Origin: Mesorhizobium_L sp035547755
GTDB lineage: Bacteria > Pseudomonadota > Alphaproteobacteria > Rhizobiales > Rhizobiaceae
DNA: 64,000 nt
Assembly: GCA_035547755.1 (NCBI GenBank)
Contig: DASZUG010000037.1
Location: 1 to 64,000 of the forward strand
Direction: 5' to 3'
Under the pieces are notes generated by a model. The model did no database searches. It saw only the letters and a list, made by a program, of their open reading frames with translations, and was not told the DNA's origin. The translations under genes were made by a program, and so were the position numbers. Positions 1 to 9,232 of the stretch are shown here, piece after piece (within the stretch, counting starts at the first letter, position 1; every line of letters begins with the position of its first letter).

Positions 1-273
1 AGCCTTTCATGGTTAGCTGGAAACAGTTCTGTTTCTCCGATGGCGCGGCGATCCGCGCGGAGGACGGTGCAGGTCGTACCGGTGGTACGGCCAAGTCCGT
101 CCGACAAAGCGGGCGCCCGCCAGCGGGAAACCCTTACGGGCCGGGTCAATTCGGGGCCCAATTCCTGCGGCGAGCCTCTTGGCCGTACCACCGGTACGAC
201 CGGCGATGCTCCCCTTGGCCTTGGACCGATTTGCCTCCGGCAGAACGATTCCATCTAATCATGAAAGGCTCTA
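1..273 (+). repeat. Palindromic intergenic repeat family A, copy 1 (left tip cut by window)
   Basis: The stretch starts with AGCCTTTCATGGTTAG and ends with CTAATCATGAAAGGCTCTAA, which are imperfect terminal inverted repeats. An inner inverted pair lies near 72-92 and 181-202, each arm containing GTACCGGTGGTAC or its complement. The whole element is present again in reverse orientation at 61549-61823, with about the same length and most bases shared. No transposase is encoded. It resembles a small non-autonomous (MITE-like) element. A 72-codon open frame (40-258) is conserved in the second copy, but I do not call it a gene. Confidence 0.85.
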
Positions 274-280
274 ACCCAAA

Positions 281-306
281 AGAAAAGGGCGGCCCGAAAG
301 CCGCCC
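281..306 (-). terminator. Rho-independent terminator of the Bax-inhibitor-1 gene
   Basis: On the minus strand a 7-bp stem (GGGCGGC/GCCGCCC) with a 6-nt loop is followed by TTTTCTTTT. It sits 25 bp past the stop codon of the gene at 332-1075. Confidence 0.8.
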
Positions 307-331
307 TGAACTCATCTCATCAGCGTTCCGT

Positions 332-1075
332 TCAGCGGCGATCGCCCATGAACTGCAACAGGAACATGAAGAGGTTGATGAAGTCGAGATAGAGCCGCAA
401 TGCGCCCATGATGGCCTTGCGACCAGCGACGACTTCCGCATCGCCCTCGTAATACATCTCCTTGATCTGCTGCGTGTCGAAGGCAGTCAGGCCGGCGAAA
501 ACCAGCACACCGATCACCGAAATGGCGAACTGCAGCGCCGAAGACACCAGGAAGATGTTGACGATCGAGGCGATGATGATGCCGAACACGCCCATGATCA
601 GGAATGAGCCCATCCCCGACAGGTCGCGCTTTGTCGTATAGCCGTAGAGCGACAATGCGCCGAAGGCGGCGGCTGTGATGAAGAACGTCCTGACGATACT
701 GGTCTGCGTATAGACCAGGAACAGCACCGACAGGGATAGCCCGACAAGCGCCGCGTAGACCCAGAACGTCGTTTGCGCCGCCGAAACGCTCATGCTGCCG
801 ATCCTGAAACTCAGGAAGAACACCAGCGCGAGCGGGGCGAAGATCACCACCCAGCGGAACGCCGTCTGGAAAATCAGATGCCCGAACGGCGTGAGTTGTC
901 CGTTCGAGACTGCGAAGTCGAATGCGCCCCACGCCGCAAGCCCGGTGATAACGAGGCCGACGGCCATCAGATTGTAGACGCGGATCATATAGGCCCGGAG
1001 GCCCTGATCGATATAGGTATCCGCCCGGCTGGAAGCGGAGCCGGCTCGCGCCTGATAATTGCGAAGGTCAGCCAT
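332..1075 (-). CDS. Bax inhibitor-1 / YccA family membrane protein
   Basis: A 247-residue integral membrane protein with about seven hydrophobic segments after a short polar N-terminus. The C-terminal part has the family's AFDTQQIKEMYY region (the Asp shared with YbhL/YccA-type proteins) and ends in a hydrophobic helix with LDFINLFMFLLQF. Bacterial members are putative inner-membrane calcium/proton leak or protease-modulating proteins; the exact role here is unknown. I chose the ATG at 1075 (MADLRNYQ) over an upstream in-frame ATG at 1153 because the 26 extra residues look untranslated and the BI-1 family normally starts this way. It is transcribed alone and ends in a strong terminator. Confidence 0.9.
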   Translation of the reverse strand: MADLRNYQARAGSASSRADTYIDQGLRAYMIRVYNLMAVGLVITGLAAWGAFDFAVSNGQLTPFGHLIFQTAFRWVVIFAPLALVFFLSFRIGSMSVSAAQTTFWVYAALVGLSLSVLFLVYTQTSIVRTFFITAAAFGALSLYGYTTKRDLSGMGSFLIMGVFGIIIASIVNIFLVSSALQFAISVIGVLVFAGLTAFDTQQIKEMYYEGDAEVVAGRKAIMGALRLYLDFINLFMFLLQFMGDRR

Positions 1076-1231
1076 GGATTTCCTCTTGCTCTGTCCCGTC
1101 CGGTGTCGGGCACTCGCCCAGGCGCCGCTGGCGGGACTCCAGCATGCCTTCACGAAATATGAGACTTCTTTTCGTCAAGAACAAGACCCGTGATGGACGC
1201 GACGATGCGCCGCGCTGAAATTCTCCCGGGA

Positions 1232-3847
1232 TCACAGCTCGCGCAGCACCGGGCCCGCCTTCTGGCCGAGGACCCGCCAGGTTCCGAGAAGTCCGCACCC
1301 GACTGTCAGAATGAGCGCGACCAGGATGGTCGTCACCGCCACGTCGGGGAGGAAATGCGAGGGAAGCTTCATCACATGCGCCTCCACATACCAAGCCGCG
1401 ATCCAGCCGGCGAAAAGCGCGAAAACGGCGGTCGCAAGCCCGATCAGCATATATTCGAGCGTATAGGCCAGAATAAGCGTGCGCCGCGTCGCTCCAACTG
1501 TCTTGAGGACGACCGCGTCATGGATGCGGGCGCGGTTTCCCGCCGCAAGCGCCCCCGCAAGAACCAGCACCGAGGCGGCGAGCGCGACCACCGCCGCGGC
1601 GCGGATAGCCGCGGCAAGCTTCGCCACGAGATCGTTGACGACATCGAGGGCGTCCTTCACGCGCACGGTCGTGATGGTAGGGTAGCGGCGCGTGACCGCA
1701 TTCAGGATGCGTCCCTCCTCAGCCGAGGTCGCGTTCGGCATGGTGAGCGTGGCGATCCAGGCATGCGGCGCGCCGGCAAGGGTGTTCGGCGAGAACACCA
1801 TCACAAAATTGATGCCGAGCGTCTCCCACTCCACCTTGCGCAAATTGGCGACCTTGGTGACGATGTTGCGTCCGAGCACGTTGACCGTGATCGTGTCACC
1901 CACTTTCAGCCCCAGGTCATGCGCTTCGTCCTGCGAAAACGAGACGAGCGGTGGGCCGGAATAGTCCTTCGGCCACCATTTCCCCGACGTCAGCGTGGCA
2001 TTGTCCGGCTTCGCCTCGGCATAGGTCAGGCCGCGGTCGCCGCGCAGCACCCAGGCGCCTTCCGGCTTCACCTTCAGATCCTTCGACGGCACGCCGTTCA
2101 CCGCCATGATGCGGCCGCGCAGCATCGGCACCTTCTCGAATTTCGCTTTCGGCGCTTCCTGCCGGATCAGAGCGGAAAAGGGGCCGATCTCCGCGCCCTG
2201 TATGTCGACGAAGAAGAAATTCGGCGCTTTTTTCGGGATATTGACCCCGACCTGCTGCCTGAGATTGCCGTCGATCAGCGCCAGCGTCGATAGAAGCGTG
2301 AGTCCCAGCCCCAACGCAAGCACGACGGAAGGCGTCAACGCGCCCGGCCGATGGATATTGCCGATCGCCAGCCTGAGCGCGGTCGACCGGACTCGCGGGC
2401 TCCTGCGGGCGATAGCCTGCACGGCGATGCCGACGGCGCGCAGGATGAGAAAGGAAAAGGCCGAAGCCGCGACGAAGGTCACAGCCAGCCGGCGCTGGTC
2501 GGCGAAAAGGACTGAAAGGACCGCGAGAAGCGCGGTGATGAGCACTGTGGCAGCGACGTAGCGCAGGCGCGGCCAACCGCGCGCCTCGAACCCCATTTCG
2601 CGGAAAAGCGCCGTCGCCGGCACGTCGCGCGCCCTGCCGAGCGGCAGGACCGCGAAGGCCAGCGTCACCAGGATACCGAAGAGCGCCGCCATGGCCAGCG
2701 GGCCGGGATAGAGGCCAAGCTGCGCCGGCACCGGAATCTCGGATGACAAGGCGGCGCTCGCCGCATAAGGCATCGCCGCCGCAATGACGAGGCCGGCGAG
2801 GATGCCGAGACAGGCGATGACGAGGATCTGCGTCAGATAGACCGTGAAGACGAAGCCGCCCGAGGCGCCGAGGCTCTTGAACGTGGCGATGACGCCGCGC
2901 TTGCCGTCAAGATAGGCACGTACGGCGTTGGCCACGCCGACGCCGCCGACCAGCAGCGCGGAAAGCCCCACCAATGTGAGAAATTGCGAGAATTGCTCGA
3001 TATTCGCCGAAAGCGCCGGCGCGGCGTTAAGGCGCGAGCGGATATTCCAGCCGGCGGCGGGAAATTTTTGGCCCGCTTCCTGCTGGATCGCCTTCAGCCG
3101 TTTTTCGCTCGAACCGGCGGGAAGCCGCACCTTGTAGACATGTTTCACCAGACTGCCGGGCTGGACAAGGCCGGAGGCCGTCAGCGCATCGAGCGAGATC
3201 AGCAGACGCGGCGCGAAGGCAAAGCCTTCGGATACCGCATCCGGCTCGCTCACCAGCCGAGCGCGAAGCGCGATCGTCGCCTTGCCGAGTGTGATATGGT
3301 CGCCGATCTTGAGATGAAGCCTGTCGAAGAGCAGGTCGGGCGCGGCGGCCCCGTAAACGCCATTTCTTTCACCGAAAAGCGCCTGATGGCCAAGCGCGGG
3401 CGACGTTTCGAGCTTGCCATAGAGCGGATAGGCCTCATCGACCGCCTTCGCATCCACCAACGCCTGGTCCGAGCCGTCCGGCAGGCGCGCCATGGACCGC
3501 ATGATCGCGCTTTCCGAAAGCCTTCCAAGGCCGGCGAGATAAGCGCGTTCGGCCGGATCAGCCGCACGCTGGATCAACTCGAAGCGCAGATCGCCGCCGA
3601 GCAGAACCTGTCCCTGGTCGGCAACGCCCGCAGTGATCGCTTCCGCCACCGAATTGACGCCGCCGATTGCGCCGACGCCGAGCGCTATGCAGGCCAGGAA
3701 AACGGCAAACCCCCTCAATCCGCCCCGCATTTCCCTCAACGAGAAGCGAAACGCGAGCAAGAGCGTTCGCAAAAAGCCTGTTTCGGATCGTTTGCCGGCG
3801 GCGCTCCTTTCCCTGAAAGCATCGACGCCGGATATCAATTCCGTCAT
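1232..3847 (-). CDS. ABC transporter permease, YbbP/FtsX-type
   Basis: An 871-residue permease with the FtsX architecture. It has one N-terminal membrane helix (about 40-60), a large periplasmic region, a first cluster of FtsX-type helices (about 285-420), a second periplasmic domain, and a C-terminal three-helix FtsX module (about 745-860). The start overlaps the stop of the ATPase gene at 3844 by 4 bp (ATGA), so the two subunits are translationally coupled. With the divergent TesA-like esterase the layout matches the tesA-ybbA-ybbP arrangement of Escherichia coli. The substrate is unknown; a lipid or lipoprotein-linked export role is suggested only by this neighbour. Confidence 0.9.
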   Translation of the reverse strand: MTELISGVDAFRERSAAGKRSETGFLRTLLLAFRFSLREMRGGLRGFAVFLACIALGVGAIGGVNSVAEAITAGVADQGQVLLGGDLRFELIQRAADPAERAYLAGLGRLSESAIMRSMARLPDGSDQALVDAKAVDEAYPLYGKLETSPALGHQALFGERNGVYGAAAPDLLFDRLHLKIGDHITLGKATIALRARLVSEPDAVSEGFAFAPRLLISLDALTASGLVQPGSLVKHVYKVRLPAGSSEKRLKAIQQEAGQKFPAAGWNIRSRLNAAPALSANIEQFSQFLTLVGLSALLVGGVGVANAVRAYLDGKRGVIATFKSLGASGGFVFTVYLTQILVIACLGILAGLVIAAAMPYAASAALSSEIPVPAQLGLYPGPLAMAALFGILVTLAFAVLPLGRARDVPATALFREMGFEARGWPRLRYVAATVLITALLAVLSVLFADQRRLAVTFVAASAFSFLILRAVGIAVQAIARRSPRVRSTALRLAIGNIHRPGALTPSVVLALGLGLTLLSTLALIDGNLRQQVGVNIPKKAPNFFFVDIQGAEIGPFSALIRQEAPKAKFEKVPMLRGRIMAVNGVPSKDLKVKPEGAWVLRGDRGLTYAEAKPDNATLTSGKWWPKDYSGPPLVSFSQDEAHDLGLKVGDTITVNVLGRNIVTKVANLRKVEWETLGINFVMVFSPNTLAGAPHAWIATLTMPNATSAEEGRILNAVTRRYPTITTVRVKDALDVVNDLVAKLAAAIRAAAVVALAASVLVLAGALAAGNRARIHDAVVLKTVGATRRTLILAYTLEYMLIGLATAVFALFAGWIAAWYVEAHVMKLPSHFLPDVAVTTILVALILTVGCGLLGTWRVLGQKAGPVLREL

Positions 3848-4542
3848 TGCGCCGCCGCCAGAGCCGCTTCCGCCGCCTCGATCCGGCCGGATCGCATCGT
3901 CACCTGACGCCGGCAGCGGAGGGCAAGCGCCGGATCATGCGTCACCAGAACCAGCGTCGTTCCCCTCGCCTCGACGGTCGAGAAGAGCAGGTCGGCGATC
4001 TGACGGCCCGTTGCCTGGTCGAGATTGCCGGTCGGTTCGTCGGCGATCAGGATGCTCGGCTGCGGCGCCAGTGCCCGGGCGATGGCGACGCGCTGCTGCT
4101 CGCCGCCCGAAAGTTCGCCCGGATAATGGCTCAGGCGGTCGCCGAGGCCGACCGCGGCAAGTTCTTGCTCGGCTACCTGAAAAGCATCCGCCCGGCCCGC
4201 GAGTTCAAGCGGCACGGCGACGTTTTCGAGCGCCGTCATGTTCGGGATGAGGTGGAAGGACTGGAACACGATACCGATCGTACGGCCGCGAAACGCAGCC
4301 ACCTGATCCTCGCTTTTCCCCGTCAGCATCTCTCCGGCGACTGTTACCGTGCCGGTATCGACGCGCTCCAGTCCGGCGATGACCATCAGAAGCGTCGATT
4401 TCCCGGAACCCGATGGGCCAATGATGCCCGTCGTCTCCTGCCGCATCACCTCCAGGCGGACATCCTTCAAGACATGCACCGTCGATGCGCCCTGCCCGAG
4501 CGTCAGGGAGACGTCCTTCAAAGCAATAACGGCATCTGTCAC
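3844..4542 (-). CDS. ABC transporter ATP-binding protein, YbbA/LolD-type
   Basis: A 232-residue cytoplasmic ATPase of the LolD/MacB/YbbA group. Visible motifs are Walker A GPSGSGKST (residues 42-50), the signature LSGGEQQRV, Walker B ILIADEPTGNLD and the switch histidine in LVTHDPALA. Its 3' end overlaps the permease start by 4 bp, forming a two-gene unit. The upstream neighbour is the divergent esterase at 4604, with about 60 bp of shared promoter region between them. Confidence 0.95.
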   Translation of the reverse strand: MTDAVIALKDVSLTLGQGASTVHVLKDVRLEVMRQETTGIIGPSGSGKSTLLMVIAGLERVDTGTVTVAGEMLTGKSEDQVAAFRGRTIGIVFQSFHLIPNMTALENVAVPLELAGRADAFQVAEQELAAVGLGDRLSHYPGELSGGEQQRVAIARALAPQPSILIADEPTGNLDQATGRQIADLLFSTVEARGTTLVLVTHDPALALRCRRQVTMRSGRIEAAEAALAAAQ

Positions 4543-4603
4543 GTTTCGGCCCTATATGGGAGGAGTAAAACGCAGATTGCTTTCGTCATATGGGTTTTTG
4601 TAC

Positions 4604-5245
4604 ATGGCTTTCAAACGCTTTGTCGCAGCCATCCTTGTCGGGATTGCGACGTTTTTTCCAGCTGTTCCCTCCTACGCGAAGACGTTCAGGATCGTCGGCT
4701 TTGGCGACAGCCTGATGGCCGGCTATCAGCTCGGGCCCGGCCAGTCCTTCACCGATCAGTTGCAGGCCGCGCTCAGGAAGGACGGCTTCGGCGTTGCGAT
4801 CGCCAATGCCGGCGTTTCGGGCGATACCACGAGTGATGGCCTCGCGCGCCTCGACTGGTCGGTCCCGGACGGAACCGACATGGTGTTGCTCGAACTCGGC
4901 TCGAACGACATGCTGCGCGGCATCAACCCGGCGGTCACGAAGAAGAACCTGGATGAGATGATTCAAAGGTTGAAGGCGCGAGGGATCGGCGTCGTCCTGA
5001 TGGGGATGCTGGCCGCTCCCAATCTCGGCAGCGCCTATACGTCGGCCTTCGACGCCATCTATCCCGATCTCGCCAAGCAATATGGCCTTCCGCTTTATCC
5101 GTTCTTTCTCAAGGGCGTGGCGGGCCACCCCGATCTGCAGCTTTCCGACGGTATGCACCCCACCGCCAAAGGGGTTGCGGTGATGGTGAAAGGCGCCCTC
5201 CCGATCATCGAAAAGGCGATAAGGATCCAGGAAAAACAATCCTGA
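4604..5245 (+). CDS. tesA: TesA-like arylesterase / lysophospholipase (GDSL family)
   Basis: A 213-residue SGNH/GDSL hydrolase with a Sec signal peptide (hydrophobic run ending PSYAKT, residues 1-24), so it is probably periplasmic. Catalytic blocks are visible: GFGDSLMAGYQ (nucleophile Ser), the Gly and Asn blocks (ELGSNDMLRG), and the C-terminal DGMHPTAKG with catalytic Asp and His. Family members hydrolyse acyl thioesters, aryl esters and lysophospholipids. The ATG at 4604 gives a clean signal peptide; the longer open frame upstream overlaps the divergent ATPase gene and was discarded. Confidence 0.92.
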   Translation: MAFKRFVAAILVGIATFFPAVPSYAKTFRIVGFGDSLMAGYQLGPGQSFTDQLQAALRKDGFGVAIANAGVSGDTTSDGLARLDWSVPDGTDMVLLELGSNDMLRGINPAVTKKNLDEMIQRLKARGIGVVLMGMLAAPNLGSAYTSAFDAIYPDLAKQYGLPLYPFFLKGVAGHPDLQLSDGMHPTAKGVAVMVKGALPIIEKAIRIQEKQS

Positions 5246-5380
5246 CTTCGGCCAATGGCGCCTTTTTCGAGAACCGGATCGACCTTAAGGAGTTCTGGAA
5301 GGATAGAACAAACCGCTTGCCCTGCCCGCAAATCGATGATTCGCTGCGATCAGGGATATCGATTCGAGGAGGGCTTCCAC

Positions 5381-5977
5381 ATGCCGCGACTCTTCACCGC
5401 CCTCGAGATTCCGCGTGACGCCACGCTTTCCCTCTCCCTTTTGCGTGGCGGCCTTCCAGGCGCACGCTGGGTCGATGTCGAGAATTATCATCTCACCTTG
5501 CGTTTCATCGGCGATGTCGAGGGGCATGTGGCGGACGAAATCGCGAACGCTCTCGACCGGGTCCGCCGCCCGGCCTTCCAGCTGACCCTGTCGGGCGTCG
5601 GCACGTTCGGATCGAAGAAGCCTCATGCCTTGTGGGCCGGGTGCGTCGCCTCACCCGATCTCATGGCGTTGCAATCTGAAATCGAGCGTATTTGCCAGCG
5701 TATCGGCGTGCCGCGCGATCCACGCAAATTCATGCCCCATGTCACGCTGGCGCGCCTGAAAAACGCCAATCCGCTCGAAGTGGCGGCTTATCTTTCCTCA
5801 CGAGGTAATTTCCGCGCCGCGCCTTTCCGCGTCGGCCGCTTCGTGCTGATGTCATCGCGCGAATCCGTCGGTGGCGGCCCCTACGTGATAGAGGAAGCCT
5901 GGCCGCTCCGCGGCGCCGAAGGCGTCCGGGGCGTGGCGGCTTCACCGAGGGCGGACGCCTCCGGCCTCATGCGCTGA
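5381..5977 (+). CDS. thpR: RNA 2',3'-cyclic phosphodiesterase (ThpR/LigT)
   Basis: A 198-residue member of the 2H phosphoesterase superfamily. Both catalytic HxT motifs are present: HLTLRF near residue 44 and HVTLARL near residue 122. The start at 5381 has a good ribosome binding site (GGAGGG about 7 nt upstream); an upstream in-frame start at 5255 would add 42 residues with no family resemblance. Family enzymes open 2',3'-cyclic phosphates on RNA ends. It follows the esterase in the same direction at a distance of about 135 bp. Confidence 0.9.
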   Translation: MPRLFTALEIPRDATLSLSLLRGGLPGARWVDVENYHLTLRFIGDVEGHVADEIANALDRVRRPAFQLTLSGVGTFGSKKPHALWAGCVASPDLMALQSEIERICQRIGVPRDPRKFMPHVTLARLKNANPLEVAAYLSSRGNFRAAPFRVGRFVLMSSRESVGGGPYVIEEAWPLRGAEGVRGVAASPRADASGLMR

Positions 5978-6048
5978 GGAGAGAACTGCCCTGACGAGTG
6001 CGCGGGCATGCACTTGCGTACGCTTCTCCCGCACTCCACATCTTGCCC

Positions 6049-6420
6049 ATGAACAAGGCGACGATCGACGAAATCCTTTCCCCCTCGGATGCGCGCTCTT
6101 CGGAAGAGCGGGCACGCCGCGTCCGCGAAAAATTCTGGCGGACGCTAAAACGGGCCGCGCGGCAGATTCCCTTCATGGAGGATCTCGTCGCGGCTTACTA
6201 CTGCGCGTTCGATACGCAGACGCCGACCAGGGTACGCGGCATTCTCCTGGCAGCCCTTGCCTATTTCGTCTTGCCGGTTGACATCATTCCGGATTTCATC
6301 GCCGGCTTTGGCTTTACCGACGATGTAGCGGTGCTGTCGGCTGCGATCACGGCGGTCCGCACCCATATAACGCCCGCCCATTACGCCGCCGCCCGCGCCT
6401 CGCTGGCCGGGAAAGATTGA
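6049..6420 (+). CDS. DUF1232 (YkvA-like) membrane protein
   Basis: A 123-residue protein with the DUF1232 core: a hydrophobic stretch ILLAALAYFVLPVDIIPDF (the VDxIPD signature) and DDVAVLSAAI downstream. These proteins are small, membrane-associated and of unknown biochemical function. I start it at ATG 6049 (MNKATIDE); an in-frame upstream start at 5998 is possible but adds a segment unlike the family. It lies 71 bp after thpR and is probably co-transcribed. Confidence 0.8.
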   Translation: MNKATIDEILSPSDARSSEERARRVREKFWRTLKRAARQIPFMEDLVAAYYCAFDTQTPTRVRGILLAALAYFVLPVDIIPDFIAGFGFTDDVAVLSAAITAVRTHITPAHYAAARASLAGKD

Positions 6421-6807
6421 TCCCGCGCAATTGCGATGTGCGGCATTCGGCACGAATCGCGCACGTGCCTATGCCGCCGCAGTCAAACTCTTGCCGTTTT
6501 CCTAGCCTTGAACGGAATCGGGTCGGGAGAACGGTGGAAACCGGATCCGGGGCGCGGTGGCTTTTGCGGAATTTCGCTGGAATCGTGTCCTTTCTCCCGG
6601 ATTTGCGCGGGCGTCAGCCACGGATTCGTCCGAGTCCGGTCCGATGTTCGCGTGGATGAGGCGGCGGGCTATCGGGGTATCTTGCGGCATTCTTGCCGAA
6701 ATTCATCCTTTGATAACCCAAATTAAATCAAAATGAATGAATTCGGACCCGTTGGAGAACTGAGCCCGATCACCGTTACACGATTGCAGACAAGGATAAC
6801 GGAGAAG
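6421..6807. other. 387-bp gap before the IalB-like gene; no gene seen
   Basis: Short open frames on both strands show no family resemblance and no convincing ribosome binding sites. The last part, near 6700-6745, turns AT-rich (AACCCAAATTAAATCAAAATG) and probably holds the promoter of the IalB-like gene. No EcfG-type promoter, repeat family or strong terminator was found here. Confidence 0.5.
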
Positions 6808-7314
6808 ATGAACTCTGCGAGACTTTCCATCATTTCAGCCCTCCTATTGCTCGCTTTTGCCGTTCCGGCGGCTGCTCAGTCCGCCACCAAGATCGGGCAA
6901 CACAACGCGTGGGGCACCTATTCCTACCAGTCCAAGACCGGAAAGGTCTGTTACGTCCTGACCGTTCCGACGCAGAAGGAACCCGCCAATCTCGATCATG
7001 GCGACATTTTCTTCTTCGTCAGCCAGAAGCCGGGGCAAAACATCTCCTACGAGCCGCAATTCATCGCGGGCTATGATTTGCAGGCGAACACGAAGGTGAT
7101 CGTCACGGTCGGCAAGAACAGCTATTCGATGTTCACCCGCGGCAAGTCGGCCTGGATGGAGAATGCGGCGCAGGAGCCGCAGCTTATCGCCGACATGAAG
7201 GGAGGAAGCGACATGAAGGTGGCGGCGCATTCCAGCCGCGGAAACCCCACCTCATACGTGTTTTCCCTCAAAGGCATCACGGCGGCGCTCGATTCGATCA
7301 AGAATTGCAAATAG
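6808..7314 (+). CDS. Invasion-associated locus B (IalB) family secreted protein
   Basis: A 168-residue protein with a clear Sec signal peptide (cleavage expected after PAAAQ, about residue 24). The mature part carries IalB-family features: YSYQSKTGKVCYV, a GDIFFFVSQKP segment, a repeated beta-strand pattern with SMFTRGKSAW, a DMKGGSDMKV stretch, SSRGNPTSYVFSLKG and a final Cys that can pair with the Cys in KVCYV. In Bartonella IalB is linked to erythrocyte entry, but the family is widespread in free-living Rhizobiales and the role here is unknown. The ATG at 6808 has GGAGAAG upstream; a start at 6733 would bury the signal peptide. A terminator follows. Confidence 0.9.
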   Translation: MNSARLSIISALLLLAFAVPAAAQSATKIGQHNAWGTYSYQSKTGKVCYVLTVPTQKEPANLDHGDIFFFVSQKPGQNISYEPQFIAGYDLQANTKVIVTVGKNSYSMFTRGKSAWMENAAQEPQLIADMKGGSDMKVAAHSSRGNPTSYVFSLKGITAALDSIKNCK

Positions 7315-7350
7315 TAGTTTGCTGTCGGCCGATGAGGCGAAGCTATCTGA

Positions 7351-7380
7351 ATGGGCGGGCTTGTGTCCGCCCGTTTTCGC
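7351..7380 (+). terminator. Rho-independent terminator after the IalB-like gene
   Basis: GGGCGG (7353-7358) pairs with CCGCCC (7367-7372), followed by GTTTTCGCTTT. It lies 37 bp beyond the stop codon at 7314. Confidence 0.7.
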
Positions 7381-7541
7381 TTTCGCCTTTTGCAATGGGC
7401 GCAGCGGGAAGCAGATGTCCCGATATTGTGCCCGGAGGTGACGCACCCCATCTGACTGTGCTATCAGCGCCGCAAGATAGCGGCCGCCGCGAACCAAGCT
7501 AGCACTGCGCCATCCGCCAAGCCTGACAGACACCATACCCG

Positions 7542-8780
7542 ATGACCGTTTCGCTCGACCTTGCCACCAATGATGCCCGCGCAGCGCTTGCCCATCAGGC
7601 GCGCACGCGCTTTATGGCGAAGCCGTCGCTGATCGGCCTCTCCCGCACCGAACTCGGCGCGGCGCTCGTCGCCGCCGGCGTGCCGGAACGCCAGGCCAGG
7701 ATGCGCACTGAGCAACTCTGGCATTGGCTCTATGTGCGCGGCGCTTCCGATTTCGCCGGCATGTTCAATATCTCCAAGGATCTGCGCGCCCTGCTTTCGG
7801 AGCGCTTTTCCATCTCCCGGCCGGAAATCGTCGAGGAACAGGTTTCGAACGACGGCACGCGCAAATGGCTCTTCCGCTTTCCCGCCCTCGGCGCCGGCAG
7901 GCCGGTCGAGATCGAGACCGTCTATATCCCGGAGGAAGGCCGCGGAACGCTTTGCATTTCGAGCCAGGTGGGTTGCTCGCTCACCTGTTCCTTCTGCCAT
8001 ACCGGCACGCAGACGCTTGTGCGCAATTTGACGGCGGAGGAAATCCTCGGCCAGCTTCTCGCCGCGCGAGACCGGCTGGGAGACTTCCCCGACCGCGACA
8101 CGCCGGCCGGCGCGATCGTTCCTGCAGAGGGCCGCAAGGTGTCCAACATCGTCATGATGGGCATGGGCGAGCCGCTTTACAATTTCGAAAACGTCAAAGA
8201 GGCCCTCCTGATCGCGGCTGACGGCGATGGCCTGTCTCTGTCGAAGCGCCGTATCACGCTCTCGACCTCCGGCGTGGTGCCGGGCATCGCCCGTACCGGC
8301 GCGGAGATCGGCGTCATGCTGGCGATCTCGCTTCATGCGGTGCGCGACGATCTGCGCGACATGCTCGTGCCGATCAACAAGAAGTACCCGTTGAAGGAAC
8401 TGCTCGACGCCTGCCGCGCCTATCCCGGCCTTTCCAACGCCAGGCGCATCACCTTCGAATATGTCATGCTGAAGGACGTCAATGACAGCCTCGCCGACGC
8501 CAAGGAACTGGTGCGCCTTCTGAAGGGCATCCCGGCGAAGATCAATCTCATCCCGTTCAATCCCTGGCCGGGAACGAACTACCAGTGCTCCGACTGGGCG
8601 ACGATCGAGAAATTCGCCGATTATATCAATGCTGCTGGCTACGCCTCACCGATCCGCACGCCGCGCGGCCGCGACATCCTCGCCGCCTGCGGGCAGCTGA
8701 AGTCGGAATCGGAGCGGTTGAAGAAGACGGAGCGGCTGGCGCTCGAGGCGATGATGATCGCCGGACATGGCGAGGCGTGA
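7542..8780 (+). CDS. rlmN: Dual-specificity rRNA/tRNA adenine-C2 methyltransferase RlmN
   Basis: A 412-residue radical-SAM enzyme. The iron-sulfur motif CSLTCSFC follows SSQVG, and the C-terminal region has AACGQLKSE, which contains the catalytic Cys that forms the methylene-protein intermediate. Also present are the MGMGEPLYNFENV and LAISLHAVRDDLRD blocks typical of RlmN. It methylates A2503 of 23S rRNA and A37 of some tRNAs. The N-terminus is a little long, with LGxLSRTELxAAL-like RlmN sequence beginning at about residue 30. The stop codon overlaps the start of the next gene. Confidence 0.97.
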   Translation: MTVSLDLATNDARAALAHQARTRFMAKPSLIGLSRTELGAALVAAGVPERQARMRTEQLWHWLYVRGASDFAGMFNISKDLRALLSERFSISRPEIVEEQVSNDGTRKWLFRFPALGAGRPVEIETVYIPEEGRGTLCISSQVGCSLTCSFCHTGTQTLVRNLTAEEILGQLLAARDRLGDFPDRDTPAGAIVPAEGRKVSNIVMMGMGEPLYNFENVKEALLIAADGDGLSLSKRRITLSTSGVVPGIARTGAEIGVMLAISLHAVRDDLRDMLVPINKKYPLKELLDACRAYPGLSNARRITFEYVMLKDVNDSLADAKELVRLLKGIPAKINLIPFNPWPGTNYQCSDWATIEKFADYINAAGYASPIRTPRGRDILAACGQLKSESERLKKTERLALEAMMIAGHGEA

Positions 8781-9232
8781 CGGATATCTTCCAGCTTATC
8801 GGTCGCCTCTTTACCATCCTCGGGGGCTATATCGCGGCGGCGCTTGCCGCCAGCGCCATGCTGCATGTCCTTCTCCTCCCCGCCCTCGGCTTCACGCCTG
8901 ACGAAGTAGGCTTCATCCTCGCCGGGGGCGCCATGGTGTCTATCCCTTTTGTCGCCATCCTCGTCGCCTATTTCGCGTTTTTGCCTTTTTTGGTTGTCGT
9001 TCTCGTCGCCGAGTTCCTCGGCGCCAGAAGCTGGCTCTACTATGCGTTGGCAGGAGGTCTCGCCGGACTCGCCGTCGACGGATTCGCCTGGCGGAGCGCC
9101 GACCCCGCCGCGACATTGGCGACGGAGCCACGCTTCATCGCGGTTCTCGTCGCTGCCGGCATCATCGGCGGCAGCGCCTATTGGCTCGTCGCGGGCAGGC
9201 CCGCTATCGCGAATGGGCGCTCAGGATCTTGA
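8777..9232 (+). CDS. Small four-helix membrane protein, unknown function
   Basis: A 151-residue hydrophobic protein with about four membrane helices. It starts at GTG 8777, whose TGA-overlapping GTGA couples it translationally to rlmN; no ATG in frame gives a better fit. Motifs such as LPALGFTPDEVGFILAGG between helices suggest a conserved but uncharacterised rhizobial family. Its 3' end overlaps the convergent LysE gene by 29 bp. I do not recognise a function. Confidence 0.75.
   Translation: MTDIFQLIGRLFTILGGYIAAALAASAMLHVLLLPALGFTPDEVGFILAGGAMVSIPFVAILVAYFAFLPFLVVVLVAEFLGARSWLYYALAGGLAGLAVDGFAWRSADPAATLATEPRFIAVLVAAGIIGGSAYWLVAGRPAIANGRSGS

Noticed and set aside
40..258. 72-codon open frame inside repeat A (and its partner at 61565-61780)
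   Set aside because: It lies wholly in a palindromic repeat, and other frames of the same element are also open. Shared sequence alone does not show coding, so I report it as a finding and not a gene.
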